From: Kutzneria sp. 744
GTDB lineage: Bacteria > Actinomycetota > Actinomycetes > Mycobacteriales > Pseudonocardiaceae
Assembly (NCBI RefSeq): GCF_000568255.1
Contig: NZ_KK037166.1
Span: forward strand, 5,367,504-5,429,837
Length of the DNA stretch: 62,334 nucleotides
Direction: 5' to 3'
In this document: piece by piece, positions 25,262 to 34,869 of the stretch
Numbering within the stretch: the stretch's first letter is position 1
Layout of the letters: the number at the start of each line of letters is the position of its first letter
The notes under the pieces: model-generated
The model's database searches: none
Told to the model about the DNA's origin: nothing
Seen by the model: only the letters and a program-made list of their open reading frames with translations
Translations under genes and position numbers: made by a program

Positions 25262-27526
25262 TCAGCCGCGCACCGCGGCGCCGGAGTCGCCGATGGACAC
25301 GATGCCCGCCAACGACTCGATCTTCCGGGGCTTCGGCACCGTCTGGAACCTGACGCCGTCGCCGAACTCGCCCTCCGAGGCGTGGCCCCACGCCCAGACC
25401 GTGCCGTCCGTGCGCAGCGCGAATCCGGCCGTGCCGCCGGCCGCCAACTGCGTCACCGAGGCCAGTCCTTGAATCTGCGCCGGAGTCGCGCTGTCGCAGC
25501 TGGTCTGGCTGCAGTCCGAGCCGTCACCGAGGGCGCTGCCGCCCTGGTAGCCCCACGCCCACACGGTGCCGTCGGACTTCAGGGCATAGTGCGTGCTGAG
25601 CGGCCAGCCCTGCGTCGTGGCCACCGCGTTGACGCCGGTCAGGCCCGAGACGGGCGCCGGCGGATCGGTCACGGCGCCGTCGCCGTTCTCGCCCCACTGC
25701 CACACCGAACCGTCGGACGTGACCGCGGCCCCGGCGGAGATCGCCTTCACCACGGGCAGCCCGGACGCCTTGACCGGCACGGACGACTGGTCGATGTGCG
25801 AACCGTTGCCCAGCTCGCCGTGTGCGTTGTCGCCCCAGGCCCAGACGCTGCCGTCGGACTTGAGGGCGTAGCCGTTCCTCCCGCCGCCCACGATCGCCGT
25901 CACGTGGGACAGCCCGTCGACACGTTCGGGCGTCTCGGCGACGTAGTCCAAGGGCTGCCCGGTGCCCAGCGTGCCGTAGGTGTTGCTGCCCCAGGCGTAG
26001 ACGTTGCCGAAGTCGTCGAGCGCGAAGCCGTGCGTGATGGCCACGATCTTCACGCTGGACAGGATCTGCACCCGCTCCGGGATCGGGTTGTAGTAGCCCT
26101 GCGACGGCACCTCGGGGCCGGCGATGTCCGGCGCGTCGGCCCGACCGGCCAGGCCGTTGCCGAGCCGGCCACTGACGTTGTCGCCCCACGCGTAGACCCG
26201 CCCGGCCGAGGTCAACGCCAAGGTCACGTTGCCGGTCGAGGTCACCTGCGTGACGTCGCTGAGGCCGAACGCCGTGGTCGAGCCGTGCGTGACACCCCGG
26301 TCGGTGCTGCCGACGCCGATGTTGCCGGTGTCGTTGTAGCCGGTGGTCACCACGCATTTCACCGTGCAGGACAGGAAACTCGGCGCGAAGTAGCCGGCGA
26401 TGTCGACGATCGCGTCCGCCTGGCCGGCCAGGTTGCCGATCTCCAGCCCGTGGCTCGGGCTGAGCGCCACCACGGCCGCGTTGGCCGAGGTCTGCCCCGG
26501 CTCCAGGTTGAGCACACTGGTGTCCGGCTGCGGGGTGAGCGACGGCCACACCTTGAGGAAGGTCGAGGCGCTCACGTTCGTGCCGGTCACGTTGAGCACG
26601 ACGCCGGTCGACTGGTCGGGCAGCCAACCCCGCACGCTCGTCTCGTGCACGCCGCCGCCGGGGATCGATTCACGGGGATTGCCGTCGGCGTCCCGGGTGT
26701 CCAACGCGCGGAACGGGGCCAGCGGGTAGAACCGCGAAGCGGAGTCCGCCGAGTAGTAGCCGGCCAGGTCGGCGATCAGGTCCACGCTGCCGAAAGCGTT
26801 GGTGAGACTGACCTTCCGGTCGGCGCCGAGCTTCACCGTGACCAGGTTCGGCGTGTTCTTGCCGGCGGCCAGGTTCAGCGTCGAGGCGTCCGGTTTCTGT
26901 TGTCCCGCCGGATAAGCCGTGACGAAGGTGTCCCGGCTGACGTCGGTGCCGGTCAGGTTGAACACCGCGGCCGTCGCGCCGGCGGGAACCTGGGCGGACA
27001 GGTCGACCGTGATCGTTCCCTGGGGACCGACGGGGCCGGTGGTCCTGGTGTCCAGCACGCGGTGGCCGGCCACCGCCGTGTATCCCGAGCCGCCCGGCGA
27101 GTAGTAGCCCTCGACGTCGACGACCACGTTCAGCGAGCCCGGGCCGACCCGCAGGTCCAGCAGGCCCTTGTCCAGCGCCGCGGTGACCAGGTTGGCCCTG
27201 GTCTCGCCGGCGGCCAGGTTGAGGTTGGAGGTGTTGACGGTGGTGCCGGCGGCCACCCAGGTCGCGCCGTCGGTGTCGGTGCCGGTCAGGTTGAACACCA
27301 GCGCCGTCGCGTCGGCCGGCACCAGCTCCTCCGGCACGTGCACCTGGATGTCGCTGTACGCGTTGACCTTGTGCGGATTGTTGCGGGTGTCGAGGATCCG
27401 GGTCGGGTCGACCGAGGTGAACCCCAGACCGGACGGCGCCGGGGTGTCGGCGGCCTGCGCCGCCGGAGTGGTCAGCGACAGCGTCACAACGGCCGCCGTC
27501 GTCAGCGTCACGAGCAAGCGTGACAT
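25262..27526 (-). CDS. Secreted RCC1-like beta-propeller protein, array copy 2
   Basis: 754 residues with the array architecture: signal peptide (LLVTLTTAAVVTLSLTTPAA), three PTR[IV]LDTR / NLTGT / AGYYSP repeats starting near residues 39, 160 and 280, a CTVKC junction near residue 387, then about seven RCC1 blades (YAWGDNVSGRLGNG, YALKSDGSVWAWGDNAHGEL, YALKSDGTVWAWGYQGGSAL, FALRTDGTVWAWGHASEGEF). This copy replaces the large Cys loop of its siblings with a tight SDCSQTSCDSATPAQIQGL loop. Its second repeat is almost identical in DNA to that of copy 6 over 26886–26934, suggesting recombination between non-adjacent copies. It has its own terminator on the 3' side. Confidence 0.9.
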   Translation of the reverse strand: MSRLLVTLTTAAVVTLSLTTPAAQAADTPAPSGLGFTSVDPTRILDTRNNPHKVNAYSDIQVHVPEELVPADATALVFNLTGTDTDGATWVAAGTTVNTSNLNLAAGETRANLVTAALDKGLLDLRVGPGSLNVVVDVEGYYSPGGSGYTAVAGHRVLDTRTTGPVGPQGTITVDLSAQVPAGATAAVFNLTGTDVSRDTFVTAYPAGQQKPDASTLNLAAGKNTPNLVTVKLGADRKVSLTNAFGSVDLIADLAGYYSADSASRFYPLAPFRALDTRDADGNPRESIPGGGVHETSVRGWLPDQSTGVVLNVTGTNVSASTFLKVWPSLTPQPDTSVLNLEPGQTSANAAVVALSPSHGLEIGNLAGQADAIVDIAGYFAPSFLSCTVKCVVTTGYNDTGNIGVGSTDRGVTHGSTTAFGLSDVTQVTSTGNVTLALTSAGRVYAWGDNVSGRLGNGLAGRADAPDIAGPEVPSQGYYNPIPERVQILSSVKIVAITHGFALDDFGNVYAWGSNTYGTLGTGQPLDYVAETPERVDGLSHVTAIVGGGRNGYALKSDGSVWAWGDNAHGELGNGSHIDQSSVPVKASGLPVVKAISAGAAVTSDGSVWQWGENGDGAVTDPPAPVSGLTGVNAVATTQGWPLSTHYALKSDGTVWAWGYQGGSALGDGSDCSQTSCDSATPAQIQGLASVTQLAAGGTAGFALRTDGTVWAWGHASEGEFGDGVRFQTVPKPRKIESLAGIVSIGDSGAAVRG

Positions 27527-27580
27527 GCGGTTTCCCCCTTGTGCTACACGAGTGATAGTCGGTAGGCCATGGAGGAGACG

Positions 27581-27639
27581 CCGCCGCGCCCCGCCAGGGT
27601 TGCCTCCCCAAGGGGCAACTTCTGTGCGGGGCGCGGCGG
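27581..27639 (-). terminator. Strong hairpin terminator of array copy 3
   Basis: CCGCCGCGCCCCGC and GCGGGGCGCGGCGG form a 14-bp stem; a second inner stem (GTTGCC/GGCAAC) lies in the loop. It starts about 10 bp past the copy 3 stop. Confidence 0.8.
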
Positions 27640-27649
27640 ATGGGGTCGG

Positions 27650-29848
27650 TCAGTTGGCCGACACGTAGGAGCTGCCGTCGCCGATCGCGGCGACACCGGT
27701 GCGGACCGGGGCCGAGAGGTCGGCGAACGCCCATTCCGTGCCGTCAGTGGCCAGCGCGTGCCCAGTGGCCAGCGCCTTGATCGAGCTCAGGCCGGCGACC
27801 CGCGCACCCACGTAGGCGCCGGTGAACGCGTCGTTGTCGGGCCACTGCCACACCGTGCCGTCGGACAGGATCGCCCGGGTCCCGGCGTTGGGGCCGTTGT
27901 CCCGCTGCACCGAGACGATCGAGCCGGTGATGCCGTCGAGCGGCAGCTGCGTCGGGCTGTCCTGCTGGCCCGACCCTATTGCGCCCCAACGCCACAGCGT
28001 CTGCACGCCACCCTCAGTGGCCGGAGGACAGAGCACCACTCGCGCGCCGAGACCGGTGCAGCCGAACAAGCCGAACACCTGGACCGGCGAGGCGCTGTTG
28101 CCGACGACATCGTGATTGCCCAGCGCGCTACGGGTGTTGTCGCCCCAGCTCCACACGGTGCCGTTGCTCTTCAGCGCGTACCGGGTGACGCCGCCCGAGC
28201 CGTTGCGGTACTCCGAGATGGCGGTGACGTCGGTCAGCATGGTGCCCACGCCCGTCTGGAAGTAGTTGACGTCCGGATTTCCGTTGCCCAATTGGAGGGA
28301 CTCGTTGCCGCCCCAGGTGAGCACCTGGCCGTCGACGGTCAGCGCCATGCCCGGGAAGATCTGCTTGATGTGGCTCAGGAACGGGATCTGGATCGGCACC
28401 GTGGTGAAGTAGTGCTGCCCGAGCGGGCCTTCGCCGTTGCCGGCGTAGCTGATGCCGAGCTGGCCGCGGTCGTTCGCGCCCCACGTCCACGCGGTGCCGT
28501 CACCCAGCAGCGCGTAGCCGTTCTGGTCGGTGTTCGCGATCGCCGTGACGCCGGACAGGCCGTACACCTTGGCGTCCGTGTGGTTGCCGGCGTCGGTCGT
28601 GCCGTCACCGGCCTGGCCGACGTCGTTGGCGCCGGTAGCCAGGACACAGTCGCTGGTGCAGCCCGGCCGCGCCGGGGCGAAGTAGCCGGCCAGGTCGACG
28701 ACGGCGTCCAGGGAACCCCGCAGGTTGTTGATGTTGATGCCGCGGTCCTGGTCGAACGGCGGCAGCGGCGCGATGGCCGCGTTCGCGGAGGTCTGGCCGG
28801 GCAGCAGGTTCAGGTTGCTGACGCCGGGCTGCGCGCCGCCGTGCGCCCACACGGTGACCACGGTGTCGCCGGTGACATCGGTGCCGGTCATGTTGATCAC
28901 GGCCGCGGTCGCGCCGTAGGGCACCCACGGGTACAGGTTGAGCGTCCGGGTCTCGCCCGACCCGAGCGGGTCGCGCGGCGAGCCGTCGGCGTTGCGGGTG
29001 TCGAGCACCCGGCCCGGCAGCAGCGGGTAGAACGCCTGCGTGGAGTCCGGCGAGTAGTAGCCCGCGAGGTCCACCACGACGTCGGTCGAGAACCACGCGT
29101 TGGTCAGCGCCACCTTGCGATCGGCGCTCACCCGCACGGTCACCAGGTTCGGGGTGTTCTTGCCGGGCACCAGGTTCACATTGGACGCGTCCGGGCGGGC
29201 CGCCCCGTCCGGGTAGGCCGTGACGAAGGTCGGGCCGGTGACGTCGGTGCCGGTCAGGTTGAACACCACCGAGGTGGCGCCGGCCGGCACCTTCGACGAC
29301 AGGTCCAGCGTCACGGTGCCGCCCTGCCCCAGCGGCGCGGAGTTGCGGGTGTCGAGAACCCGTTGCGGCGTCAGGGATGTGTACTTCGCGCCGCCGCTGG
29401 GCGAGTAGTAGCCGGCCACGTCGACGATCGCGTCCGCCGCGTTCGGGCCGGCGGCCACCCAGATGCCCGGGCTGTCGCCGTGGCCCAGCGCGACGGTCAC
29501 CAGGTTCGCCCTGGTCTCGCCGGCCGCCAGGTTCAGGCTGGACGTGGTCGGCGTGCCCTGCGTGCCCGGACCGGTGGCGAGCCAGGTCGGCCCGTCGGGG
29601 TCGGTGCCGGTCAGGTTGAACACCACCGCGGTCGCGTCCGCCGGCACCAGGCCGGTCGGAATGGCCACCGCCCGGCTGCCGTGGGCGGGGATCTTCGCCG
29701 TGGTGCGGCTGTCGAAGACCCGGGTCGGCGCCACCCCGGTGAACACCGTGCCGGAGTCCGGCGGCGGCGTCGCCGCCTGTGCCGGCACGACCACGAAGAG
29801 TGCTGTCACCGCAACGGCGGCCGCCGCGGTGAGTCTGGCTACTGACAC
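27650..29848 (-). CDS. Secreted RCC1-like beta-propeller protein, array copy 3
   Basis: About 732 residues using the GTG at 29848, which is preceded by GGAGGT at a good distance and followed at once by the signal peptide (VARLTAAAAVAVTALFVVVP); longer in-frame starts would bury that signal. The three N-terminal repeats carry PTRVFDSRT, PQRVLDTRN and PGRVLDTRN; the junction is CTSDC near residue 397. The propeller is the shortest of the six (about 332 residues; GTAWTWGANDRGQLG, ALKSNGTVWSWGDNTRSALG). It has an extra Cys pair in FGCTGLGARVVLCPP, shared only with copy 1 (GCDELGSRVVLC), which marks copies 1 and 3 as the closest pair. Confidence 0.9.
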   Translation of the reverse strand: MSVARLTAAAAVAVTALFVVVPAQAATPPPDSGTVFTGVAPTRVFDSRTTAKIPAHGSRAVAIPTGLVPADATAVVFNLTGTDPDGPTWLATGPGTQGTPTTSSLNLAAGETRANLVTVALGHGDSPGIWVAAGPNAADAIVDVAGYYSPSGGAKYTSLTPQRVLDTRNSAPLGQGGTVTLDLSSKVPAGATSVVFNLTGTDVTGPTFVTAYPDGAARPDASNVNLVPGKNTPNLVTVRVSADRKVALTNAWFSTDVVVDLAGYYSPDSTQAFYPLLPGRVLDTRNADGSPRDPLGSGETRTLNLYPWVPYGATAAVINMTGTDVTGDTVVTVWAHGGAQPGVSNLNLLPGQTSANAAIAPLPPFDQDRGININNLRGSLDAVVDLAGYFAPARPGCTSDCVLATGANDVGQAGDGTTDAGNHTDAKVYGLSGVTAIANTDQNGYALLGDGTAWTWGANDRGQLGISYAGNGEGPLGQHYFTTVPIQIPFLSHIKQIFPGMALTVDGQVLTWGGNESLQLGNGNPDVNYFQTGVGTMLTDVTAISEYRNGSGGVTRYALKSNGTVWSWGDNTRSALGNHDVVGNSASPVQVFGLFGCTGLGARVVLCPPATEGGVQTLWRWGAIGSGQQDSPTQLPLDGITGSIVSVQRDNGPNAGTRAILSDGTVWQWPDNDAFTGAYVGARVAGLSSIKALATGHALATDGTEWAFADLSAPVRTGVAAIGDGSSYVSAN

Positions 29849-29943
29849 AGGTACCTCCACCCCTGATGACGGGCATCGAAGACCGTCCACAGGCGACATC
29901 TCCATATCACCCGATCGTGTTACCTGCGGCAACGCGAAAAAGA

Positions 29944-29973
29944 CACCCGGCGCGGCCGTGGCCACGCCGGGTG
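29944..29973 (-). terminator. Hairpin terminator of array copy 4
   Basis: CACCCGGCG and CGCCGGGTG form the outer stem, with an inner GGCC/GGCC pairing, 20 bp past the copy 4 stop. Confidence 0.75.
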
Positions 29974-29992
29974 CCCCGGGGAATTCTCTGAG

Positions 29993-32347
29993 CTACTGGG
30001 GATTCACCACCGCGGCGCCGCCGTTGCCGATGCCCGTCACGCCGCTGAGCCCGGCGATCTGCGCCGGCACGCTGACGTTGCGACCGAGCTCGACTCCGTC
30101 GCCGAGCGCGCCGTTGAAACCTGAGCCCCAGACCCATACGGTGCCGTCGGCACGCAGGGCGTACCCGGTCGAGATGCCCGCGGCCAGCGCCGTCACCCCG
30201 GTCAGGCCGCTGACCGTCACCGGCTCCGCCGATGCCGGGCAGTCGCCGAACCGGCAGTCGCCACCGTTGCCGAGCTGGCCGTAGCCGCCCGAGCCCCAGG
30301 CCCGCACGGTCCCATCCGGCATCAGGGCGTACCCGGTCTCGTTAGGAGTCTCGTTGGCCCGTCCGGCCACGGCCACCGCGCCGGTCAGCGCGACCACCTG
30401 ACGTGGCGCGCGCGGGGTGAAGTCGGTGTTGACGCCGCCGAACTCCCACACCGTGCCGTCGCGCTTGATCACCAGGCGCGTGCCGATCTTGGCCACGTCA
30501 CCGAGGCCGACCACCTGCACCGGCGTGGCCGACGCGCAGTTCGGGACCTCCGGCCGGGCCCGGCCGCGTTCGAAGTAGCAGTCGTTGAGATTGGACGCAA
30601 GGAGACCGTCGCCCAGCTGACCCCACACGTTGCTGCCCCACGACCACACCGTGCCGTCGCGCTTGAGGGCATAGCCGTTGAAGTCGTCACCGGCGATGGC
30701 CGCCACGTCGCCGAGGCCGGAGACCTGGACGGCGGTCGCGGGCACCACCTCCGGGTCCGTCGCCCCATTGCCCAGCTCGTACAGATAGTTGTCGCCCCAC
30801 GACCACACCGTGCCGTCGCTGCGCAGCGCGTGGCCCGGCACGATCGCCGTGATGTCATGCAGGCCCAACACCTGGGTCGGCATCGTCGAGTAGAAGCCGT
30901 TGCCGAGGTACGTGACGTCGACGCCGCCGCCCGGATGCCCGTTGGTCAGCTCGCCGGCCCCGTTGCCGCCCCACTCCCACACCGTGCCGTCGGACTTCAA
31001 CGCGTAGACGTGGTACTGGTCCTGTGCCGTGGCAACCACGTTGGACACGCCGTAGGCGACGCTCGGCCCGTGCGCCTCGTGCGTGGTGGTGCCGTCGGCC
31101 TTCTGCCCGAGAGAGCCCATGCCCCACGTGAAGACGCAGTCGCTCTGGCACGCAGGTGTCGGCGCGGCGAAGTAGCCGGCCAGGTCCACCAGCACGTCCG
31201 TGCGGCCGTTGCGGTTGAACACATCGGCCTTCTGGTCGCTGCTCAACGCCGTGATGATCATGTTGGCCGCAGTCTGCCCCGCCGCCAGGTTCAGGTTGCT
31301 CGTCGTCCACTCGGACGTGCCGTGCCGCGCGGCCGCCAGGAAGGTGGACTGGGTGACGTTCGAGGCCGTCATGGTGAACACCGCGGCGGCCGCCGAGTTC
31401 GGCAGCCAGCCGGAGAAGTCCACCGTGTGCGTCCCGTTCGGACCGAGCGGCTCGCGCGGGTTTCCTTGCGCGTCACGGGTGTCCAGCGTCCGCAGCGGCT
31501 GCAGGGGGAAGAACGCCAGTGTGGACTGCGGCCCGTAGTAGCCGGCGAGGTCCGCAATCAGGTCAACGCTGCCGTACGCGTTGGCGAGGGTGACTCGCCC
31601 GTCGGCGCCGAGCGGCACCGTCACCAGGTTCGGACTTGTCTGCCCTGGCAGGAGATTCAGGTTCGAGGCGTCCGGTTTCGACTGTCCCGTGGGATAAGCC
31701 GTCACGAACGTCGGCGCGGTCGCGTCGGTGCCGGTCAGGTTGAACACCACCGAAGTCGCGCCCTTCGGCACGGAGCCGGTGAAGTCCAGCGTCACGGTGC
31801 CGCCCGGGCCGACCGGCGCGGTGTCCCGGGTGTCCACCACGCGGTGCGGATCGGTCGTGGTGAACTTCATGCCGGTGGACGGCGCGTAGTAGCCCTCGAC
31901 GTCCACGATCGCGTCCACGGCGCTCGGCCCGCTCCAGAGCTCGACCGCCCGGGCGCCGTTGTCGGTGCCGAGCCTGCTGGTCACCAGGTTCGGCCTGGTC
32001 TCGCCGGCGGCGAGATCGAGGTTGGAGCTGGTGGTGGCCTGACCGTCACCGGGCGCGCCGACGGCCAGGTAGGTCGGCCCGGTCGAGCCGGTGCCGGTCA
32101 GGTTGAACACGACCGCCGTCGCGTCCGCCGGCACCAGATTCGCCGGGAACCGCACGATGGTCGCCGTGCTGGCGCCGAGCTGGTGGCCGGTGGTGCGGCT
32201 GTCGAACACCCTGGTCGGCGTCAACGACGTGAATGACGAGCCCGACGCCTGTGGCGCGATGTGCGGCGCGGCCTGCGCCATCGGCGCGACCAGCGTCGAT
32301 GTGACAAGCGCAGCGGAGATGAACACGCCAAATCTGGCGAACTGCAT
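29993..32347 (-). CDS. Secreted RCC1-like beta-propeller protein, array copy 4
   Basis: 784 residues from the ATG at 32347, preceded by GAGGGGG; the signal peptide is FARFGVFISAALVTSTLVAP with cleavage near AQA-A. Three repeats (PTRVFDSRT, PHRVVDTRD, PLRTLDTRD) lead to a CQSDC junction near residue 400. The propeller is the clearest example of seven blades: six full YALKxDGTVWxWG units plus a first blade closed by VFTWGMGSLGQKADGTTTH. Two Cys loops are present: one ending NCASATPVQVVGLGD and a short GGDCRFGDCPASAEPVTV. The latter is shared in form with copy 5 (LCQGGSC), so copies 4 and 5 are a close pair. No anchoring signal is seen. Confidence 0.9.
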   Translation of the reverse strand: MQFARFGVFISAALVTSTLVAPMAQAAPHIAPQASGSSFTSLTPTRVFDSRTTGHQLGASTATIVRFPANLVPADATAVVFNLTGTGSTGPTYLAVGAPGDGQATTSSNLDLAAGETRPNLVTSRLGTDNGARAVELWSGPSAVDAIVDVEGYYAPSTGMKFTTTDPHRVVDTRDTAPVGPGGTVTLDFTGSVPKGATSVVFNLTGTDATAPTFVTAYPTGQSKPDASNLNLLPGQTSPNLVTVPLGADGRVTLANAYGSVDLIADLAGYYGPQSTLAFFPLQPLRTLDTRDAQGNPREPLGPNGTHTVDFSGWLPNSAAAAVFTMTASNVTQSTFLAAARHGTSEWTTSNLNLAAGQTAANMIITALSSDQKADVFNRNGRTDVLVDLAGYFAAPTPACQSDCVFTWGMGSLGQKADGTTTHEAHGPSVAYGVSNVVATAQDQYHVYALKSDGTVWEWGGNGAGELTNGHPGGGVDVTYLGNGFYSTMPTQVLGLHDITAIVPGHALRSDGTVWSWGDNYLYELGNGATDPEVVPATAVQVSGLGDVAAIAGDDFNGYALKRDGTVWSWGSNVWGQLGDGLLASNLNDCYFERGRARPEVPNCASATPVQVVGLGDVAKIGTRLVIKRDGTVWEFGGVNTDFTPRAPRQVVALTGAVAVAGRANETPNETGYALMPDGTVRAWGSGGYGQLGNGGDCRFGDCPASAEPVTVSGLTGVTALAAGISTGYALRADGTVWVWGSGFNGALGDGVELGRNVSVPAQIAGLSGVTGIGNGGAAVVNPQ

Positions 32348-32436
32348 CGAACCCCCTCGAACGGATCCCCAGACCCGGCGCGGAGTCTGACACACGCCGG
32401 AACGGGGCACACCCTGATTCGAGGGGGCAATTTCGA

Positions 32437-32466
32437 TGCCCGGCGCGGTTCCCACCGCGCCGGGCA
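32437..32466 (-). terminator. Hairpin terminator of array copy 5
   Basis: TGCCCGGCGCGG and CCGCGCCGGGCA form a perfect 12-bp stem with a 6-base loop, 7 bp past the copy 5 stop. Confidence 0.8.
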
Positions 32467-32473
32467 CCTTCCA

Positions 32474-34834
32474 CTACTGGGGATTCGCCACCGCGAGGCC
32501 GTTGTAACCGAGCGCCGTCACTCCGCTGAGGCCGGCGATCCGCACCGGCACGGAGCTCTTGGTGAACAGCTGGCCGTCACCGAGTTCGCCGTCCTGGCCG
32601 CCGCCCCAGGCCCACACGGTGCCGTCCGACTTCAACGCGTAGCCGGCGGTGACACCCGACGCCAGCGAGGTGACGCCGGTCAGCCCCGCCACCGTCACCG
32701 GATCGGTGACCGGGCCGCAGGAGCCGCCCTGGCACAGCGTGCCGTTGCCCAACTGCCCGTCGCCGTTCATGCCCCAGGCCCGGACCGTGCCGTCGGCCAG
32801 CAGCGCGTACCCGGTGCCGCTGCCGACGTCCGTGGCCACGCCGCCGACCGCGACCGCGTTGGTGATGCCCGGAACCTGATGCGCGTTCGGCATGGGCTTG
32901 TAGCTGGCGTCCTGGCCGCCCCACTGCCAGACCGTGCCGTCGGACTTGACCGCCAGCCGGCTGCCGATCTTGGTCACCCCGGTCAGGCCCACCACCTGGA
33001 CCGGCGTCGCCGAGGCGCAGTTCGGACCGTTCGGGCTGACGCCCTCGTTCTCCGAACAGCTGCTGAGGTCCGGCGGCGCCGTGCCGTCACCCAACTGCCC
33101 CGTGGTGTTCTCGCCCCAGGACCACACGGTGCCGTCCCGCTTGAGGGCGTAGCCGTTGCCGGTCGCGCCGGCGATGGCGATCACGTCGGTCAGCCCGCTC
33201 ACCTGCACGGCGGTGGGCGTCGCGAAGGTGTCGTCCTGCGAGCCGTTGCCCAGGCCCCACATGTAGTTGGAGCCCCACGCCCACACCGTGCCGTCGTTCT
33301 TGAGCGCGTAACCGGCCACGATCTGGGTGATGTTCGACAGACCGAGCACCTGCCCTGGCGTGGTCGAGTAGTAGACCGGCGGGTAGGAGAACTGCGACCG
33401 CGGCCCGTCACCAAGTCCACTGGGGCGGCCGTTGCTCAGCCCGCCGCCACCGTTGTTGCCCCAGTCCCAGACCGTGCCGTCGGCGCGCAGGGCGTATCCG
33501 TCGTCGTCCGCATCCCAAGGGCCGCCGGTGGCGAACACGACCCCCGACAGGCCGTACGCAGCGGTCGGCGCGTGCATCGTGTTGTCGGTCGTGCCGTCGG
33601 CCTTCAGACCGGATCCGTTGGGCCCCCACGTGAAGGCGCAGGCGCTCGCGCACGGCTGGCCGGCCGGGGCGAAGTAGCCGACCAGGTCGGCGATCGCGTC
33701 CACCTGGCCGATGTGGTTGTACAGCTCGGCTTTGCCGTCGGCGCTGAGCGCGGTGACGCTCAGGTTGGCTGCCGTCTGCCCGGCCACCAGGTTCAGGTTG
33801 CTCGCCGACGGCCGGTCCCCGCCCTGCGGCCATGCCGTCAGGAACGTCGAGTTCGACACGTTGGTGGCCGTCAGGTTGAACACCGCGGCGGTCGCGCCGG
33901 TCGGCAGCCAGCCGCCGAAGTCCAGGGCGTGCGTGCCACCGGAACCCAGTGGCTGACGCGGATTCCCGTTGGCGTCCCTGGTGTCCACCGCGCGGATCTG
34001 CTGGAGCGGGAAGAAGGACTGGGTGGAGTCCGGCGAGTAGTAGCCCGCCAGGTCCACGATCAGGTCCACGCTGTTGTAGGCGTTGGCCAGGGTGACCTTG
34101 CGGTCAGCGCTCAACCGCACCGTCACCAGGTTCGGACTTGTCTGCCCCGCCTGGAGATTGAGGTTGGAGGCGTCCGGTTTCGCCTGTCCCGCCGGAAAAG
34201 CCGTGACGAACGTCGGTCCGGTCACGTCCGTGCCGGTCAGGTTGAATACCGCCGTCGTCGCGCCGGCCGGCACCTTGCTCGACAGGTCCAGCGTCACCGT
34301 GCCGCCCGGTCCGACCGGCGTCGAATCGCGCGTGTCCAGAACCCGTTGCGGCGCAATGGAAGTGAACTTCACGCCGCTGGAGGGAGCGTAGTACCCGGCG
34401 AGGTCCACGATCGCGTCCACCGCGGCCGGGCCGGCCTCCAGCCACACGCCCCGGCCGGCGGTGCCGCCGATCGGGCTCGTCACCAGGTTCGCCCGGGTCT
34501 CACCGGCGGCCAGGTTCAGGTTGGACGTGTTGTACGGCGACGGCCCGGCCAGCGAGCCGACCGCCAGGAAGGTCGGCTCGGTCGAGCCCGTGCCGGTCAG
34601 GTTGAACACGACCGCCGTCGCGTCCGCCGGCACCAGGTTGGTGGGGAACGCGAGTCCGTACCCGGAACGGGCCAGGATCTGGTGCCCCCCGACCCGGCTG
34701 TCGTACACCCGGGTCGGCGACACCGGCGTGAAGGAACTGCCGGACGGCGCCGCCGCCTGTGGCGCGGCCTGCGCCACCGGGGCCGTCAACGCGGTCGCCG
34801 CCACCACGGCGGCGACGAGTAAGACGGATCTCAT
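32474..34834 (-). CDS. Secreted RCC1-like beta-propeller protein, array copy 5
   Basis: 786 residues from the ATG at 34834 (MRSVLLVAAVVAATALTAPV), preceded by GCAGGGGGTTCG, the same leader as copy 4. Three repeats start with PTRVYDSRV, PQRVLDTRD and PIRAVDTRD-like motifs (the last as IRAVDTRD), ending in AGYYAP, AGYYSP and VGYFAP. The junction is CASAC near residue 395. The propeller has about seven blades with a large Cys loop ending NCASATPVQVVGLTG and a small LCQGGSC loop. Only 35 bp separate it from the upstream copy 6 and no terminator lies between, so copies 6 and 5 are probably one transcript, unlike the other junctions. Confidence 0.9.
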   Translation of the reverse strand: MRSVLLVAAVVAATALTAPVAQAAPQAAAPSGSSFTPVSPTRVYDSRVGGHQILARSGYGLAFPTNLVPADATAVVFNLTGTGSTEPTFLAVGSLAGPSPYNTSNLNLAAGETRANLVTSPIGGTAGRGVWLEAGPAAVDAIVDLAGYYAPSSGVKFTSIAPQRVLDTRDSTPVGPGGTVTLDLSSKVPAGATTAVFNLTGTDVTGPTFVTAFPAGQAKPDASNLNLQAGQTSPNLVTVRLSADRKVTLANAYNSVDLIVDLAGYYSPDSTQSFFPLQQIRAVDTRDANGNPRQPLGSGGTHALDFGGWLPTGATAAVFNLTATNVSNSTFLTAWPQGGDRPSASNLNLVAGQTAANLSVTALSADGKAELYNHIGQVDAIADLVGYFAPAGQPCASACAFTWGPNGSGLKADGTTDNTMHAPTAAYGLSGVVFATGGPWDADDDGYALRADGTVWDWGNNGGGGLSNGRPSGLGDGPRSQFSYPPVYYSTTPGQVLGLSNITQIVAGYALKNDGTVWAWGSNYMWGLGNGSQDDTFATPTAVQVSGLTDVIAIAGATGNGYALKRDGTVWSWGENTTGQLGDGTAPPDLSSCSENEGVSPNGPNCASATPVQVVGLTGVTKIGSRLAVKSDGTVWQWGGQDASYKPMPNAHQVPGITNAVAVGGVATDVGSGTGYALLADGTVRAWGMNGDGQLGNGTLCQGGSCGPVTDPVTVAGLTGVTSLASGVTAGYALKSDGTVWAWGGGQDGELGDGQLFTKSSVPVRIAGLSGVTALGYNGLAVANPQ

Positions 34835-34869
34835 CGAACCCCCTGCAAGTCGTCTCTTCCCTGGCATAT

